Part shown: piece by piece, positions 26,750-36,644 of the stretch | How the letters are laid out: each line of letters starts with the position of its first letter | Position numbering within the stretch: position 1 is the first letter of the stretch | From: JASHVB01 sp035508435 | GTDB taxonomy: Bacteria > Pseudomonadota > Alphaproteobacteria > Acetobacterales > Acetobacteraceae | NCBI GenBank assembly: GCA_035508435.1 | Contig: DATJNA010000063.1 | Coordinates: 20,350-84,349 of the forward strand | DNA: 64,000 nt | Direction: 5' to 3' | Program-made: the position numbers and the translations under genes | Notes under the pieces: model-generated | Told to the model about the DNA's origin: nothing | The model's database searches: none | Seen by the model: only the letters and a program-made list of their open reading frames with translations

Positions 26750-28057
26750 ATGAACACCGCTACCGCGATCGGCGAAAGCACGGCCGCGCCACAGGGCACG
26801 CTGCGACGCGCCAGCATGGAACGACGCCTGTTCCAGATCGCCTTCACTGCAACGTTGCTGTTGCCGCCTGCCTTGCTCTACGCCCGGGCCATCGCCGACG
26901 GCCTGCTGTCAACCGTCGCCATCCTGTTCCTGGCCAGCAAATGGGCCCGCCGCGATCGGACATGGCTACAGCCAGTCCATGTCCGCCTGTCACTGGTATA
27001 CTGGGCCTGGCTGCTCGTCTGCACCGCGCTCGCCGGACACATCCATGAGTTCGGTGAAGCCCTGGCGGTGGTCCGCCTCTTCCTGTTCGCCGCCGCACTC
27101 GAATTCTGGGTACTGACCAACGGCAGAGAACGGCGCTACCTGCAATACGCCATCACGCTCGTCGCCGCGTGGGTCGTAATCGAAGCGTGGCAGCAGCAGT
27201 GTCTTGGCACGAACGTGTTCGGCGATCCCCGCTGGGGCAGCGGCGTGCTGACCGGCCCGATGCGAGAACCGCGTGCCGGTCTCACCTTGCAAACGCTGTA
27301 TTTCGTGGCCTTCCTGCCCCCCGCGATGCACCTCATCGCCGGGCCGAAACTTTGGCGGCCCCTTGCCGGAGCCTTGCTGTTGATCGTCACCATGCTCACC
27401 ATGGCGCTGATCGGCCAGCGCATGCCCATGCTGCTGGTGATCTTCGGTTACGGCATAGCGGCCCTCGTCATGCGGCGATTCCGCTGGCCGATGGCCATCG
27501 CGCTGGCGGCCCTGGTCGCCGGCGTTACCGCCGCCAGCCTCCTCATGCCGCAAGCCTATCACACTCTCGTCACCGTCTTCCTGAACCGCATGAGCGATTT
27601 CTGGTCGGAGCCTTATGCAGTCATCTATCAGCGCGCCCTCGTAATGGTGCAGGCGCACCCCTGGCTCGGTCTCGGCTTCGACGGCTTTCGCGACAATTGC
27701 GCGGATCCGCGCTACGTGCATGTCCTCGACTGGATCCCCGTCACTGATATCAACGAGCCATACAGTTGCACCATCCATCCGCACAATTACTGGCTGCAGA
27801 TTGCAACCAATTCGGGCCTCATCGGCGTGACATTGTTCGCATCGCTCTCGGTTGCGTGGCTCGCCCGCATCGGCCACGGCATGATTGCCAATCCCCGCGC
27901 GATCCAGGTCGCGCTGTTTGTTTCGCTCTGCCTGGTGCTTTGGCCGATCGCGTCCACCACATCCCTGTTCACGGTGCCGAACGCCGGCTGGGTGTTCTTG
28001 CTGATCGGCTGGGGCCTTGCACAGCAACGCGCGACCGTCACCACCCGTCCCGCATGA
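26750..28057 (+). CDS. O-antigen ligase / Wzy-like membrane protein
   Basis: A 435-residue inner-membrane protein with about ten to twelve hydrophobic segments and a large periplasmic loop after about residue 270. That loop ends in the signature SCTIHPHNYWLQIATNSGLIG, typical of the O-antigen ligase/polymerase (Wzy_C) family. These proteins transfer or polymerise undecaprenyl-linked glycans. It lies 50 bp before lptF, so a role in completing LPS fits. Whether it is ligase or polymerase cannot be decided from sequence alone. Confidence 0.85.
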   Translation: MNTATAIGESTAAPQGTLRRASMERRLFQIAFTATLLLPPALLYARAIADGLLSTVAILFLASKWARRDRTWLQPVHVRLSLVYWAWLLVCTALAGHIHEFGEALAVVRLFLFAAALEFWVLTNGRERRYLQYAITLVAAWVVIEAWQQQCLGTNVFGDPRWGSGVLTGPMREPRAGLTLQTLYFVAFLPPAMHLIAGPKLWRPLAGALLLIVTMLTMALIGQRMPMLLVIFGYGIAALVMRRFRWPMAIALAALVAGVTAASLLMPQAYHTLVTVFLNRMSDFWSEPYAVIYQRALVMVQAHPWLGLGFDGFRDNCADPRYVHVLDWIPVTDINEPYSCTIHPHNYWLQIATNSGLIGVTLFASLSVAWLARIGHGMIANPRAIQVALFVSLCLVLWPIASTTSLFTVPNAGWVFLLIGWGLAQQRATVTTRPA

Positions 28058-28107
28058 CGCCCGGCACGCTCTTCACTGCGGCCTTGAAGGGATGCTAGTC
28101 AGGCAGC

Positions 28108-29241
28108 ATGCACACCGCGATCTTCGGCAAGCGGCTGGACCGTTACATCTTTCGCCAGCTCCTGTTCGCCCTTCTTGCCGTGACCAGCGGTCTCACCGCC
28201 CTGATCTGGCTGACCCAGTCGTTGCGATTCGTCGAACTGGTGGTGAACCACGGCCTGTCCCTCGGCGTGTTCATGCGCCTGACCGGCTTGCTGATCCCGA
28301 GCTTCGTCGCCGTCATCCTGCCGATCACCACTTTCGTGGTGGTGCAGTTCGTCTACCAGCGCCTCGCCGGCGACCGCGAACTGACGGTGATGCGCGCCGC
28401 CGGCCTCTCGCCGTTCGCTTTGGCACGCCCTGCCTTCGCCCTCGCCGTGCTGACCACCTTGGCTTGCTACGCGCTCAATCTTTGGCTGGTGCCGGCAAGC
28501 CTGGCAGCCTTCCGCCAGTTCCAATGGGAGATTCGCAATCGCATCGCCGCCTTCCTGGTGCAGGAAGGCGTGTTCACCGAGGTTTCCGATGGTCTGACGG
28601 TCTACATCCGCTCGCGCGAGCCCGACGGAACATTGCACGGCATCCTGGTGGATGACGAGCGCGACAAAAACAACCCCGCTACGATCCTCGCCGAGCGCGG
28701 CCGCATCCTCGAGGGGCCGACCGGTCCGCGCGTGCTGCTGATCGACGGCAGCCGCCAGCAGATCGATAACAAGACAGGCCGGCTCGATATCCTGACCTTC
28801 TACGAGAATGTCGTTGACCTGGCCGACACTGCCCACCAGGATGGACCGCGATTGCTCGATATCAGTGAGGCAACGATCCCCGAGTTGCTGCATCCGCCAT
28901 CGAACATCCCACGGGTGGACATGCCGCGCTGGGCCGCTGAAGCTTACAAACGCCTGGCCAGCCCGCTGTCCTGTCTGTCCTATGCATCCGTTGCGCTATT
29001 GTTCTCATTGACCGGCACATTCCGCCGCCACGGTGGGGTTGTCCGCCCATTGGCTTCGGTCGGCACCATGGTCGTTTTGCTGGCCCTGGGTCTCGCAGTT
29101 GGCAATATCGCGGCGCGCGACAATGCGCTCATCCCGCTGATCTGGATACATGCCGCACTGCCCGGCATCGTTTGCGCATGGCTGCTGCTGGCGCCGCCGC
29201 TGATGCCGTCTCGCCGCCGCCCGCTGCGCCACGCGAGCTGA
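28108..29241 (+). CDS. lptF: LPS export ABC transporter permease LptF
   Basis: A 377-residue YjgP/YjgQ-family permease. With LptG and the ATPase LptB it extracts lipopolysaccharide from the inner membrane. Membrane segments fall at about 17-37, 58-83 and 102-125, with RLAGDRELTVMRAAGLSP as the LptB-coupling helix, a periplasmic beta-jellyroll domain (about 130-270), and three C-terminal segments. It is separated from lptG by 3 bp and belongs to the lptF-lptG-lptD-surA-rsmA run. Confidence 0.95.
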   Translation: MHTAIFGKRLDRYIFRQLLFALLAVTSGLTALIWLTQSLRFVELVVNHGLSLGVFMRLTGLLIPSFVAVILPITTFVVVQFVYQRLAGDRELTVMRAAGLSPFALARPAFALAVLTTLACYALNLWLVPASLAAFRQFQWEIRNRIAAFLVQEGVFTEVSDGLTVYIRSREPDGTLHGILVDDERDKNNPATILAERGRILEGPTGPRVLLIDGSRQQIDNKTGRLDILTFYENVVDLADTAHQDGPRLLDISEATIPELLHPPSNIPRVDMPRWAAEAYKRLASPLSCLSYASVALLFSLTGTFRRHGGVVRPLASVGTMVVLLALGLAVGNIAARDNALIPLIWIHAALPGIVCAWLLLAPPLMPSRRRPLRHAS

Positions 29242-29244
29242 GCA

Positions 29245-30357
29245 ATGACTCCGGCGATCACACTGTCGACCTACATCTCGCGCCAGTTCGTGTGGTCGGC
29301 CGTGGCGATGCTGCTGGCATTGACCGGCCTCACGTCCCTGTTTGATTTCCTCGAACTGCTGCGCCGCTCCGCGACGCGGCCCGAGACGACATTCTCGCTA
29401 ATATCCGAAATTGCCGCTCTGCGCCTGCCGTATCTTGCGATGCAGATATTGCCGTTTGCCATTCTGCTGGGCGGCATCCTGTGCTTCTGGCGGTTGACCC
29501 GCTCCTCGGAATTGATCGTGGCGCGCGCTGCCGGCGTGTCAGCCTGGGAATTCCTCACCGCACCGACCGTGTGTGCCCTGGTGTTCGGCGTCGTTGCGGT
29601 GATGATCGGGACCCCGCTCTCCTCCATCATGTTCGCCCGCGCCGAGCAATTGGAAAACACCTACCTGAACACCGGCGGTGGCCCCCTGGCGCTCAACAGC
29701 GGCCAGCTCTGGTTGCGGCAGTCTGATCGCGCACTGACACCGCAAGGTGTTGCCATCATCCATGCCCGCGACGTCCAGTTGCGCGGCAAGCAGCTCACCG
29801 CCAGGAATGTCAGTGTGTTCCGGCTCAACGCGAACGATCGTCTGCTGGCGAGGATCGAGGCGACTCACGCCGTGCTGGATCGTGGTCACTGGGAATTGGC
29901 CGCCGCCCGCACGCTGCTTCCCGACCAGCCGCCGGGTCCGCTGCAACAGGTCAATTTGCCCACCGATCTGACCGTGCAGCGCGTGCAGGAGAGCTTTGCC
30001 TCGCCCGATACGCTGTCGGTCTGGGCTTTGCCAGGCTTCATCCGCCTGCTGCAACGTTCCGGCTTTTCCAGCGTGCGGCATCGCCTGCATTTCGAGTCGC
30101 TGCTGGCACTGCCATTGTTGTGCGCGACGATGACTCTGGTCGCGGCCGGATTTTCCATGCGGCCGGCACGGCGCGGCGGCGTGGCGCGCATGATTGGCAG
30201 CGGCGTCGCCGCCGGCTTTGCATTGTTCATGATCTCCAAGATCGCCGAAGAATTCGGCCAGTCCGGCGCATTGCCGGTGGTGCTGGCCGCATGGGCGCCG
30301 GCGGCCTCGGGCCTTATGCTGGCAGTGGCATTGCTGCTGCATATGGAAGATGGCTGA
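29245..30357 (+). CDS. lptG: LPS export ABC transporter permease LptG
   Basis: A 370-residue partner of LptF with the same six-segment plus jellyroll layout. LYISRQF-like opening residues (STYISRQFVWS), a coupling-helix motif RLTRSSELIVARAAGVS, a periplasmic domain of about 120-255, and the C-terminal membrane triplet starting near HFESLLALPLLCATM are visible. Its 3' end overlaps lptD by 8 bp, implying coupled expression of the LPS transport parts. Confidence 0.95.
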   Translation: MTPAITLSTYISRQFVWSAVAMLLALTGLTSLFDFLELLRRSATRPETTFSLISEIAALRLPYLAMQILPFAILLGGILCFWRLTRSSELIVARAAGVSAWEFLTAPTVCALVFGVVAVMIGTPLSSIMFARAEQLENTYLNTGGGPLALNSGQLWLRQSDRALTPQGVAIIHARDVQLRGKQLTARNVSVFRLNANDRLLARIEATHAVLDRGHWELAAARTLLPDQPPGPLQQVNLPTDLTVQRVQESFASPDTLSVWALPGFIRLLQRSGFSSVRHRLHFESLLALPLLCATMTLVAAGFSMRPARRGGVARMIGSGVAAGFALFMISKIAEEFGQSGALPVVLAAWAPAASGLMLAVALLLHMEDG

Positions 30358-32623
30358 GAGCATGACGCGAGTCCGGCTTGCCTGCTTGCTCGCGCTGTTG
30401 CTGCTGCTGCCGGCGACCGCCGCGCGCGCCCAGCTTGGCGGCATCGTTGCGCCGATCGGCCATAACCCCGCACCGACGCGGAACCAGCCCGTCACCTTCA
30501 GCGCCGACCAGGTGCAGTACGACCAGACGAACAACCTGGTGATCGCCACCGGCCACGTGGAGGCCTGGCAGAACGGCCACGTGCTGCGCGCCGACAAGAT
30601 CGTGTTCGACCGCAACACCGGCATTGCCGCCGCCACCGGCCACGTCGTGCTGATGGAGCCGGACGGCGAGGTGATGTTCGCCGACTACGCCGAGATGTCA
30701 CAGGACATGAAGGACGGCGTGCTGAAGGACATGCGGGCGCTGTTGGCACAGAACGGCAAGCTCGCCGCGAACGGCGCACGCCGCACCGGCGGCGAGATCA
30801 ACGAGCTGTCCCGAGTGGTCTATTCTCCGTGCAATCTTTGCAAGAAGGATCCGACACGACCGCCGCTGTGGCAGATCACCGCTGAGTCAGGCGTGCAGGA
30901 CCTGGAGCATAAGCGCGACGAGTACTACAACGCCACGCTGCAGATGTTCGGTTGGCCCGTTGCCTGGTTTCCCTACATTTCGGCGCCCGATCCTTCGGTA
31001 AAGCGGGCCTCCGGCCTGTTGATGCCGTCCTTCGGCAGTAGCAGCGATCTGGGGGCATTCTTTGCCCAACCGTATTATCTAGTGCTCGACGACCAGTCCG
31101 ATGCAACCGTCATCCCGGTCCTGACCACGCACGCGGGCACCGAACTGATGCTGGAATATCGGCGGCGATTCAACAACGGCTATTTCCTGATGAATGGCAC
31201 CGGCGGCTATTTCATCGACCACCCGCAGAACGGCGTGCCGCCCACTACACAGGATTCCTTGGAAGGCACCATCGCGACCAAGGGCCAGTTCGACTACAAC
31301 GACACCTGGCGCTGGGGTTTCGACATCAATCGCGCGTCATCCTCCGATTTCGTCCGCGACTACCATTTCGGCAATGGTTTCAATCTTGATCCCAACCTGC
31401 TGTCGTCCGATATCTATGGCGAGGGCTTTGGCGAAGGTGCCTACGCCCGTGTCGATACCCGCTTCTATGAGGGTGTCAGCAACATAATCGTCGACAGCGA
31501 GCTGCCCGTGGTGCTGCCGCGCTTCCAGTACGCCTATTTCGGCCAGCCCGATGCCTGGGGCGGCCGGTTCTCGCTGTACACCAACGACTTCAATGTCATG
31601 CGGGTGGATGGCACCAACACGCAGCGCGCCGCCGTGAGCATGAACTGGGAACGGCCGTTCACCGGCGCGCTGGGCGATCTGTGGAAACTCACGCTGCACG
31701 TCGATGCGGCCAGCTACAATGCGTCGCACTTCAACCAGCAACCGAATTTCGGGACCCACGATACGATCGATAATGCCCGGGCGCTGCCGCAGATGGCGGT
31801 GGATTTCCGTTGGCCGTTCATGCGTGATTCCGGTGCCTGGGGAACGCAGATCATCGAACCCCACCTGCAGCTTGTCGTTGGGCCGCAGGTCGGCTCCAGC
31901 CAGAACGACAAATACCCGAACGAGGACAGCCTGGACCTGGAATTCACCGACACTAATTTGTTCGGCTTCAACCGTTTCACCGGCATCGACCGACTGGACG
32001 GCGGCGTCCGTCTGAATGCCGCCTTGCAGGGAACCTGGTATCTCGGCGGCACGACCTTCGACGGCTTCATCGGCCAAACCTACCGCACCAACCAGGACAG
32101 CGTGTTCCCTGAATATACCGGCCTGCATGACCAGGTCTCGGATATCGTCGGGCACATCTATTTCGCCCCGACGACCTGGTTCGATGTGATGTATCGCGCG
32201 CGGTTCAGCCACCGGACGTTCAACACGGAAATGACCGACGTCACGGCGTCTGTCGGCGTTCCCAAGTTCCGGCTCGCCGGCGGCTTCCTCTACACCGCCT
32301 ATGATCCCTACACCCTGTTCGATTCGGCGCCGCCGCCCACGCCGACCAGCGATCCAAGTTTCTTCCTGCCGCGTGATGAAGTGACCGTCAACGCCAGCTC
32401 CAACTGGGGACAGTACCGCTTCGACGCCTTTGCCCGCCGCGACCTGACCTTCAACCAGATGGTCGCCGTTGGCGCCGACGCGATCTATGAAAACGAGTGT
32501 TTCATTCTGGATATCAGGTTCTATCGCCGCTATTACTCGATCAATGGCGACAGCGGATCCACTGCCCTGTTGTTCTTGCTGACCTTCAAGACCGTGGGCC
32601 AATTCGGCTATCGTGCGATTTGA
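30350..32623 (+). CDS. lptD: LPS-assembly outer-membrane protein LptD
   Basis: A 757-residue protein with a signal peptide (about 1-27, ending AARA), an LptA-like jellyroll at about 45-155 (FSADQVQYDQTNNLVIATGHV), and a C-terminal beta-barrel ending in an aromatic-containing strand. It inserts LPS into the outer leaflet together with LptE. Cys pairs for the structural disulfides appear in YSPCNLCKKD and YENECFILD. Length is close to E. coli LptD. A second in-frame ATG five codons later (30362) is an equally good start. lptE is not in the window. Confidence 0.95.
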   Translation: MAESMTRVRLACLLALLLLLPATAARAQLGGIVAPIGHNPAPTRNQPVTFSADQVQYDQTNNLVIATGHVEAWQNGHVLRADKIVFDRNTGIAAATGHVVLMEPDGEVMFADYAEMSQDMKDGVLKDMRALLAQNGKLAANGARRTGGEINELSRVVYSPCNLCKKDPTRPPLWQITAESGVQDLEHKRDEYYNATLQMFGWPVAWFPYISAPDPSVKRASGLLMPSFGSSSDLGAFFAQPYYLVLDDQSDATVIPVLTTHAGTELMLEYRRRFNNGYFLMNGTGGYFIDHPQNGVPPTTQDSLEGTIATKGQFDYNDTWRWGFDINRASSSDFVRDYHFGNGFNLDPNLLSSDIYGEGFGEGAYARVDTRFYEGVSNIIVDSELPVVLPRFQYAYFGQPDAWGGRFSLYTNDFNVMRVDGTNTQRAAVSMNWERPFTGALGDLWKLTLHVDAASYNASHFNQQPNFGTHDTIDNARALPQMAVDFRWPFMRDSGAWGTQIIEPHLQLVVGPQVGSSQNDKYPNEDSLDLEFTDTNLFGFNRFTGIDRLDGGVRLNAALQGTWYLGGTTFDGFIGQTYRTNQDSVFPEYTGLHDQVSDIVGHIYFAPTTWFDVMYRARFSHRTFNTEMTDVTASVGVPKFRLAGGFLYTAYDPYTLFDSAPPPTPTSDPSFFLPRDEVTVNASSNWGQYRFDAFARRDLTFNQMVAVGADAIYENECFILDIRFYRRYYSINGDSGSTALLFLLTFKTVGQFGYRAI

Positions 32624-32640
32624 CGACGGGAGTTATTGCA

Positions 32641-33996
32641 ATGCAGCATGACGGTGGACCTGGGCTGCGGCGCTTGGCGCCCGTCGTAGCCGCGGCGTTG
32701 GCGTTGCTGGTCTGTGCCGCCGGCCCGACCGCCACGGCGCATGCCGCGGCGGCCGCCCCGATGCCGTCGCCGGTGACGCCGGCCGACACAACGCGCATCG
32801 TCGCCGTGGTGAACGGCGACGTCATCACCAACATCGACGTCGACAATCGCGCGCGGCTGTTCGCGCTTTCCACCGGGCTGCCGATGTCGCCCGACATCCT
32901 GGACCGGCTGAAGCCGCAAATTCTCCGCCAGCTCATCGACGAACGGCTGCGCATGCAGGAGGTGCAGCGTCGCAAGATCGTCGTACCCGACGCCGAAATC
33001 GCGGCGGCGATGCATCAGATCGAGCAACGCAATAACATGGCGCCGGGCAGCTTGCGCCAGAAGCTCGCCTCCGACGGCGTCAGCCTGCGGACGCTGATCG
33101 ATCAGATTCGCACCCAGCTCGGCTGGACGCAGGTGCTGCGCCAGCAATTGGGCGACCGGTCGCAGGTGAGCAACGCCGAGGTGGCAGAACAGCAGCGGCT
33201 CCAGGCCCAGCTTCTTGGCAAGCCTGAGTACCGTGTGGGCGAGATTTTCATTCCGGTCGACGATCCGGCAAGCCGTGCCGACGCCGAGCGCTTCGCCGAG
33301 ACCGTCATCAGCCAATTGCGCAAGGGCGCGGCATTCCCGATCGTGGCCGCTGAGTTCAGCCAGACCCAGAGCGCTCTGCAAGGCGGCGAGATGGGCTGGG
33401 TGCAGCCGAACCAGCTCGACCCCGAGGTCGCTTCGCTGGTGGCGCAGATGCCGGTCGGCGCCATCAGTAATCCTGTGACCGTGCCCGGCGGGTTCAGCAT
33501 CGTGACCGTGCAAGGCAAGCGGGACATCGGCAATGACTTCGGCACCGTGCTGTCGATGCGGGAAGTTTTCCTGCCGTTCACGTCGGCGCTCAACCCGCAG
33601 GCGCCGACGGACCAGCAGCGGCAAATGCTGGACAAGGCGCGATCCATCAGTGCCAGCGTGCATAGCTGTGATCAGATGGAGCAAGTGGCGAAGGCGAACA
33701 ATTCGACGCGGCCGCCGGATCCCGGTGAAGTTCGGCTGGATAGCGTGAATCCACCCACCTTCCGCCAACTGCTGGCGACGTTGCCGTTCAACAAGGCCAG
33801 TGAGCCGCTGGTGGCAACGGATGGAATCGCCGTCGTGATCGTATGTTCTCGAGAGCAGAAGAATCTGGCGACGGTCAGCGATGCGGCGATGAAGCAGGAG
33901 ATGCTGGCGCAGCGCGTGGAGCTGATGTCGCGTCAGGTAATGGCCGACTTGCGGCGCAAGGCCACGATTCAGGTCCGGCGTCCCAGCGGTTCGTGA
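32641..33996 (+). CDS. surA: Periplasmic chaperone / peptidyl-prolyl isomerase SurA
   Basis: A 451-residue secreted protein with a signal peptide (about 1-35, AHAAAAAP). The SurA N-terminal helical domain starts at IVAVVNGDVITNIDVDNR, and one clear parvulin domain is visible (EYRVGEIFIPVDDP ... GGEMGWVQPNQLDPEV). A second, weaker PPIase-like part follows. It escorts outer-membrane proteins, including LptD, to the BAM machinery, which matches its place 17 bp after lptD. The stop overlaps the GTG start of rsmA. Confidence 0.94.
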   Translation: MQHDGGPGLRRLAPVVAAALALLVCAAGPTATAHAAAAAPMPSPVTPADTTRIVAVVNGDVITNIDVDNRARLFALSTGLPMSPDILDRLKPQILRQLIDERLRMQEVQRRKIVVPDAEIAAAMHQIEQRNNMAPGSLRQKLASDGVSLRTLIDQIRTQLGWTQVLRQQLGDRSQVSNAEVAEQQRLQAQLLGKPEYRVGEIFIPVDDPASRADAERFAETVISQLRKGAAFPIVAAEFSQTQSALQGGEMGWVQPNQLDPEVASLVAQMPVGAISNPVTVPGGFSIVTVQGKRDIGNDFGTVLSMREVFLPFTSALNPQAPTDQQRQMLDKARSISASVHSCDQMEQVAKANNSTRPPDPGEVRLDSVNPPTFRQLLATLPFNKASEPLVATDGIAVVIVCSREQKNLATVSDAAMKQEMLAQRVELMSRQVMADLRRKATIQVRRPSGS

Positions 33997-34829
33997 CGGC
34001 ACTGCCGCCGCTGCGAGAGGTCATCGCACGGCACGGTCTCGACGCACGTCGGTCGCTGGGGCAGCACTTTTTGCTCGATTCAAATTTGACGGCGCGGATC
34101 GCGCGTTTGGCGGGCGATCTGTCCGGGCGGCATATCATTGAAGTCGGCCCGGGGCCGGGCGGACTGACCCGGGCTCTGCTTGCTTCCGATGCCGCTAGCG
34201 TTATCGCGATCGAGATCGATCCACGCGCGGTGGCAGCAATCGAGGAGCTGGCCGCAGGTTCACACGGGCGGCTACGCGTCATCGCGGGCGACGCCATGGC
34301 GGCTGACGTGGTGCCGCTGGCCGATCCGCCGCGTCAGATCGTTGCGAATCTGCCGTACAATGTGGCATCGCCATTGTTGGTGCGCTGGCTGCGTCAGGCC
34401 GCCGCGTTCGAGCGGCTGACGCTGATGTTCCAGCAGGAGGTGGCGGAGCGGATTTGCGCGCCACCCGGCGGCAGTGATTACGGACGACTTTCCGTCCTCG
34501 CTCAGTGGACCTGTGACGCAGCGATCGTGCTGCGCATCCCACCCGCGGCATTTGTTCCGCCACCGAAGGTATGGTCGGCGGTGGTGCGGCTCATGCCGCG
34601 CGCGGGGCAGCCGGATGCCGGGTTGTTCACCGCGATGGAGCGGGTGACCGCGGCCGCCTTCGGACAGCGTCGCAAGATGTTGCGGGGCGCGCTGAAGTCG
34701 TTGGGCGGAGAAGCGCTGCTGCGTCAGGTTGGGATCGCACCGGACCGTCGGGCCGAGACATTGACGGTGCAAGAGTTCGAACGGCTCGCCCGTGCGGCGG
34801 GATTGGGTGGCGCACCGGGTCAACGTTAG
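33993..34829 (+). CDS. rsmA: 16S rRNA A1518/A1519 dimethyltransferase
   Basis: A 278-residue KsgA/RsmA enzyme that dimethylates two adenines near the 3' end of 16S rRNA. Motifs are SLGQHFLLDSNL, SAM motif I EVGPGPGGLTRALL, acidic EIDPRA, catalytic NLPYNVASPLL, and PPPKVWSAVVRL. The GTG start (33993-33995) overlaps the surA stop as GTGA. In many proteobacteria pdxA lies between surA and rsmA; it is absent here. Confidence 0.97.
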   Translation: MTALPPLREVIARHGLDARRSLGQHFLLDSNLTARIARLAGDLSGRHIIEVGPGPGGLTRALLASDAASVIAIEIDPRAVAAIEELAAGSHGRLRVIAGDAMAADVVPLADPPRQIVANLPYNVASPLLVRWLRQAAAFERLTLMFQQEVAERICAPPGGSDYGRLSVLAQWTCDAAIVLRIPPAAFVPPPKVWSAVVRLMPRAGQPDAGLFTAMERVTAAAFGQRRKMLRGALKSLGGEALLRQVGIAPDRRAETLTVQEFERLARAAGLGGAPGQR

Positions 34830-34859
34830 TGCGAAGCTCCAGAGCGCCGCTATGAATTG

Positions 34860-36218
34860 CTACGGTCGACGCAATGACAATGATCGGGCGGGATGTGCCG
34901 CCGGCAGCCGGTCGCCGTTGCCAAACAGCTTCCGCCGATACGTCCCCGCCGCATATTCCTTCTTGTACACGCCGCGGTCCTGCAGCACCGGCACCACCAA
35001 CTCGATAAAACTCTCCAGGCACTCCGGCACCACAGTCCGGGCCAGATTGAACCCGTCGACGTCGCCTTCTTCCATCCACGCGATCAGTTCATCCGCGACC
35101 TGCGACGGCGACCCGACGATGGGCGGCTGCCGGCTGCCAAGCACGAAACGATCGATCAGCTTCCGCTTGGTCCATCCTGCGCCGAGCGCTCGCGCCATCG
35201 CCTCGACATTGGAGCGGATCGCCTGTGTGGGCGCATCGTCGATCGGTTCATCCATGCCGTAGCGCGCGAAATCGATGCCCAGTGATGCCGCGGCATGCGC
35301 CAGCGCGCCTGCAACACTCGCATGGTGGCGATATTCCGCCAGCAGATCCTGCGCCTCGCGTTCGGTGCGGCCAACCACCACGGTGGCGCCGAGGAAGGCC
35401 AGGATCGGGCGTGGCGCCGCGCGCGTGCGCAGGTCCGTGACCAGCCGGCGCACGTTCGCCTTGGTGCTGGGATTGATGAACATGCACTCGGCGTGGCGGG
35501 CTGCGAACACCCGCCCGCGATCCGACGCACCCGCCTGGTAAAGCACCGGAGTACGCTGCGGCGACGGTTCCCAGATCGGAATGGTGTCGACGCGGAACTG
35601 CTTGCCCTGATGCCGCACCCGCCGCACCCGCGCCGGGTCGGCATAGACGCCCCGCGCCCGATCCCGCACCACCGCGTCATCCTGCCACCCGGCTTCCCAC
35701 AATGCATAGACGACCTGCATGTACTCGTCCGCAAGATCGTAGCGGTCGTCATGTTCCATCTGCGCGTCGAATCCCATCGCGCGCGCGGCACTGTCCAAAT
35801 AGCCGGTGACGATATTCCAGCCGATCCGCCCGCGGGTCAGGTGATCCAGCGTCGCCATGCGGCGCGCGAACAGGAATGGGGCTTCGTAAGCAAGGTTGCA
35901 GGTGACGCCGAAACCGAGATGCGTGGTGGCATGTGCCATCGCCGGCACCAGCGCGAGCGGATCGATCAGCGGTATCTGCACCGCGTTGCGCAGCGATGCA
36001 TCGGGCTTTCCTTCGAACACGTCGTAGACGCCCAGCACATCCGCCAGGAACAAGCCGTCGAACAAACCACGTTCCAGCATGCGGGCCAGCGAAACCCAGT
36101 GATCCAGCGAGGTATAATCCCATGACCGGTCGCGCGGATGCGTCCACATGCCATGCTGGATATGACCGACGCAGGCCATGTCGAAGGCATTCAGGCGGAT
36201 CTGGCGAGGCTGCGGCAT
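34860..36218 (-). CDS. LLM-class flavin-dependent monooxygenase (NtaA/SnaA/DszA type)
   Basis: A 452-residue TIM-barrel, FMNH2-dependent monooxygenase. MACVGHIQHGMWTHP near the N-terminus, ARRMATLDHLTRGRIGWNIVTG (the family signature near residue 125) and TPVLYQAGASDRGRVFAARHAE place it in the nitrilotriacetate/dibenzothiophene-sulfone monooxygenase group. These oxidise small xenobiotic or sulfur and nitrogen compounds and need a separate flavin reductase, which is not seen here. Substrate unknown. It lies convergent to rsmA, with only 30 bp between the stops. Confidence 0.92.
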   Translation of the reverse strand: MPQPRQIRLNAFDMACVGHIQHGMWTHPRDRSWDYTSLDHWVSLARMLERGLFDGLFLADVLGVYDVFEGKPDASLRNAVQIPLIDPLALVPAMAHATTHLGFGVTCNLAYEAPFLFARRMATLDHLTRGRIGWNIVTGYLDSAARAMGFDAQMEHDDRYDLADEYMQVVYALWEAGWQDDAVVRDRARGVYADPARVRRVRHQGKQFRVDTIPIWEPSPQRTPVLYQAGASDRGRVFAARHAECMFINPSTKANVRRLVTDLRTRAAPRPILAFLGATVVVGRTEREAQDLLAEYRHHASVAGALAHAAASLGIDFARYGMDEPIDDAPTQAIRSNVEAMARALGAGWTKRKLIDRFVLGSRQPPIVGSPSQVADELIAWMEEGDVDGFNLARTVVPECLESFIELVVPVLQDRGVYKKEYAAGTYRRKLFGNGDRLPAAHPARSLSLRRP

Positions 36219-36239
36219 GAGCGATGCGGCCCAGGGACT

Positions 36240-36644
36240 TTATGCTTGGGCCGCCAGAGGTTCCGCGTCGCTTGCCTGCACGAGTAGCGACGTCAGAAGG
36301 CGCTGCGCCTCCTGTGATGAAAGCAGCCGCTTCAATTCCTTCACAAATTCATCCTCGCTTTTGACGATTCTGATCATGCCATCTCCAAGATTACTCGTCA
36401 AACTACCAGGATACATGGTGACCGGCTGCTCATAGGTCAGAATTCGGTACTTGTCGTCATTCAACGCGAGCACTCTGATGGACAGACCGATCGAAAGCAT
36501 TTGACTTGGCTGACTCAGCACTGTCGCTTCGCCGACCAGTGTTCCCTTCGTCTGCTCCGTCAGTGCGGTAGCCTGCTCCCGTAGAATGGTAAGCGGCGTC
36601 CGCAGCGCGCCAGTCGCCGGTATGCTCCAAAAACTTTCAACCAT
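36240..36644 (-). CDS. 134-residue protein of unknown function paired with an EEP-family enzyme
   Basis: A soluble 134-residue protein with an N-terminal motif WSIPATGALRTPLTILREQATALTEQTKGTL, then an alternating hydrophobic beta-rich centre (LSIRVLALNDDKYRILTYEQPV) and a C-terminal helix. No signal peptide or membrane segment. I do not recognise a named domain; proteins with a similar opening (TLLREQA...L...T.G.L) occur as small hypothetical proteins beside nucleases and other accessory genes. It overlaps the end of the EEP gene by 8 bp and is clearly less GC-rich than its surroundings, so both appear to have arrived together. Confidence 0.85.
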   Translation of the reverse strand: MVESFWSIPATGALRTPLTILREQATALTEQTKGTLVGEATVLSQPSQMLSIGLSIRVLALNDDKYRILTYEQPVTMYPGSLTSNLGDGMIRIVKSEDEFVKELKRLLSSQEAQRLLTSLLVQASDAEPLAAQA

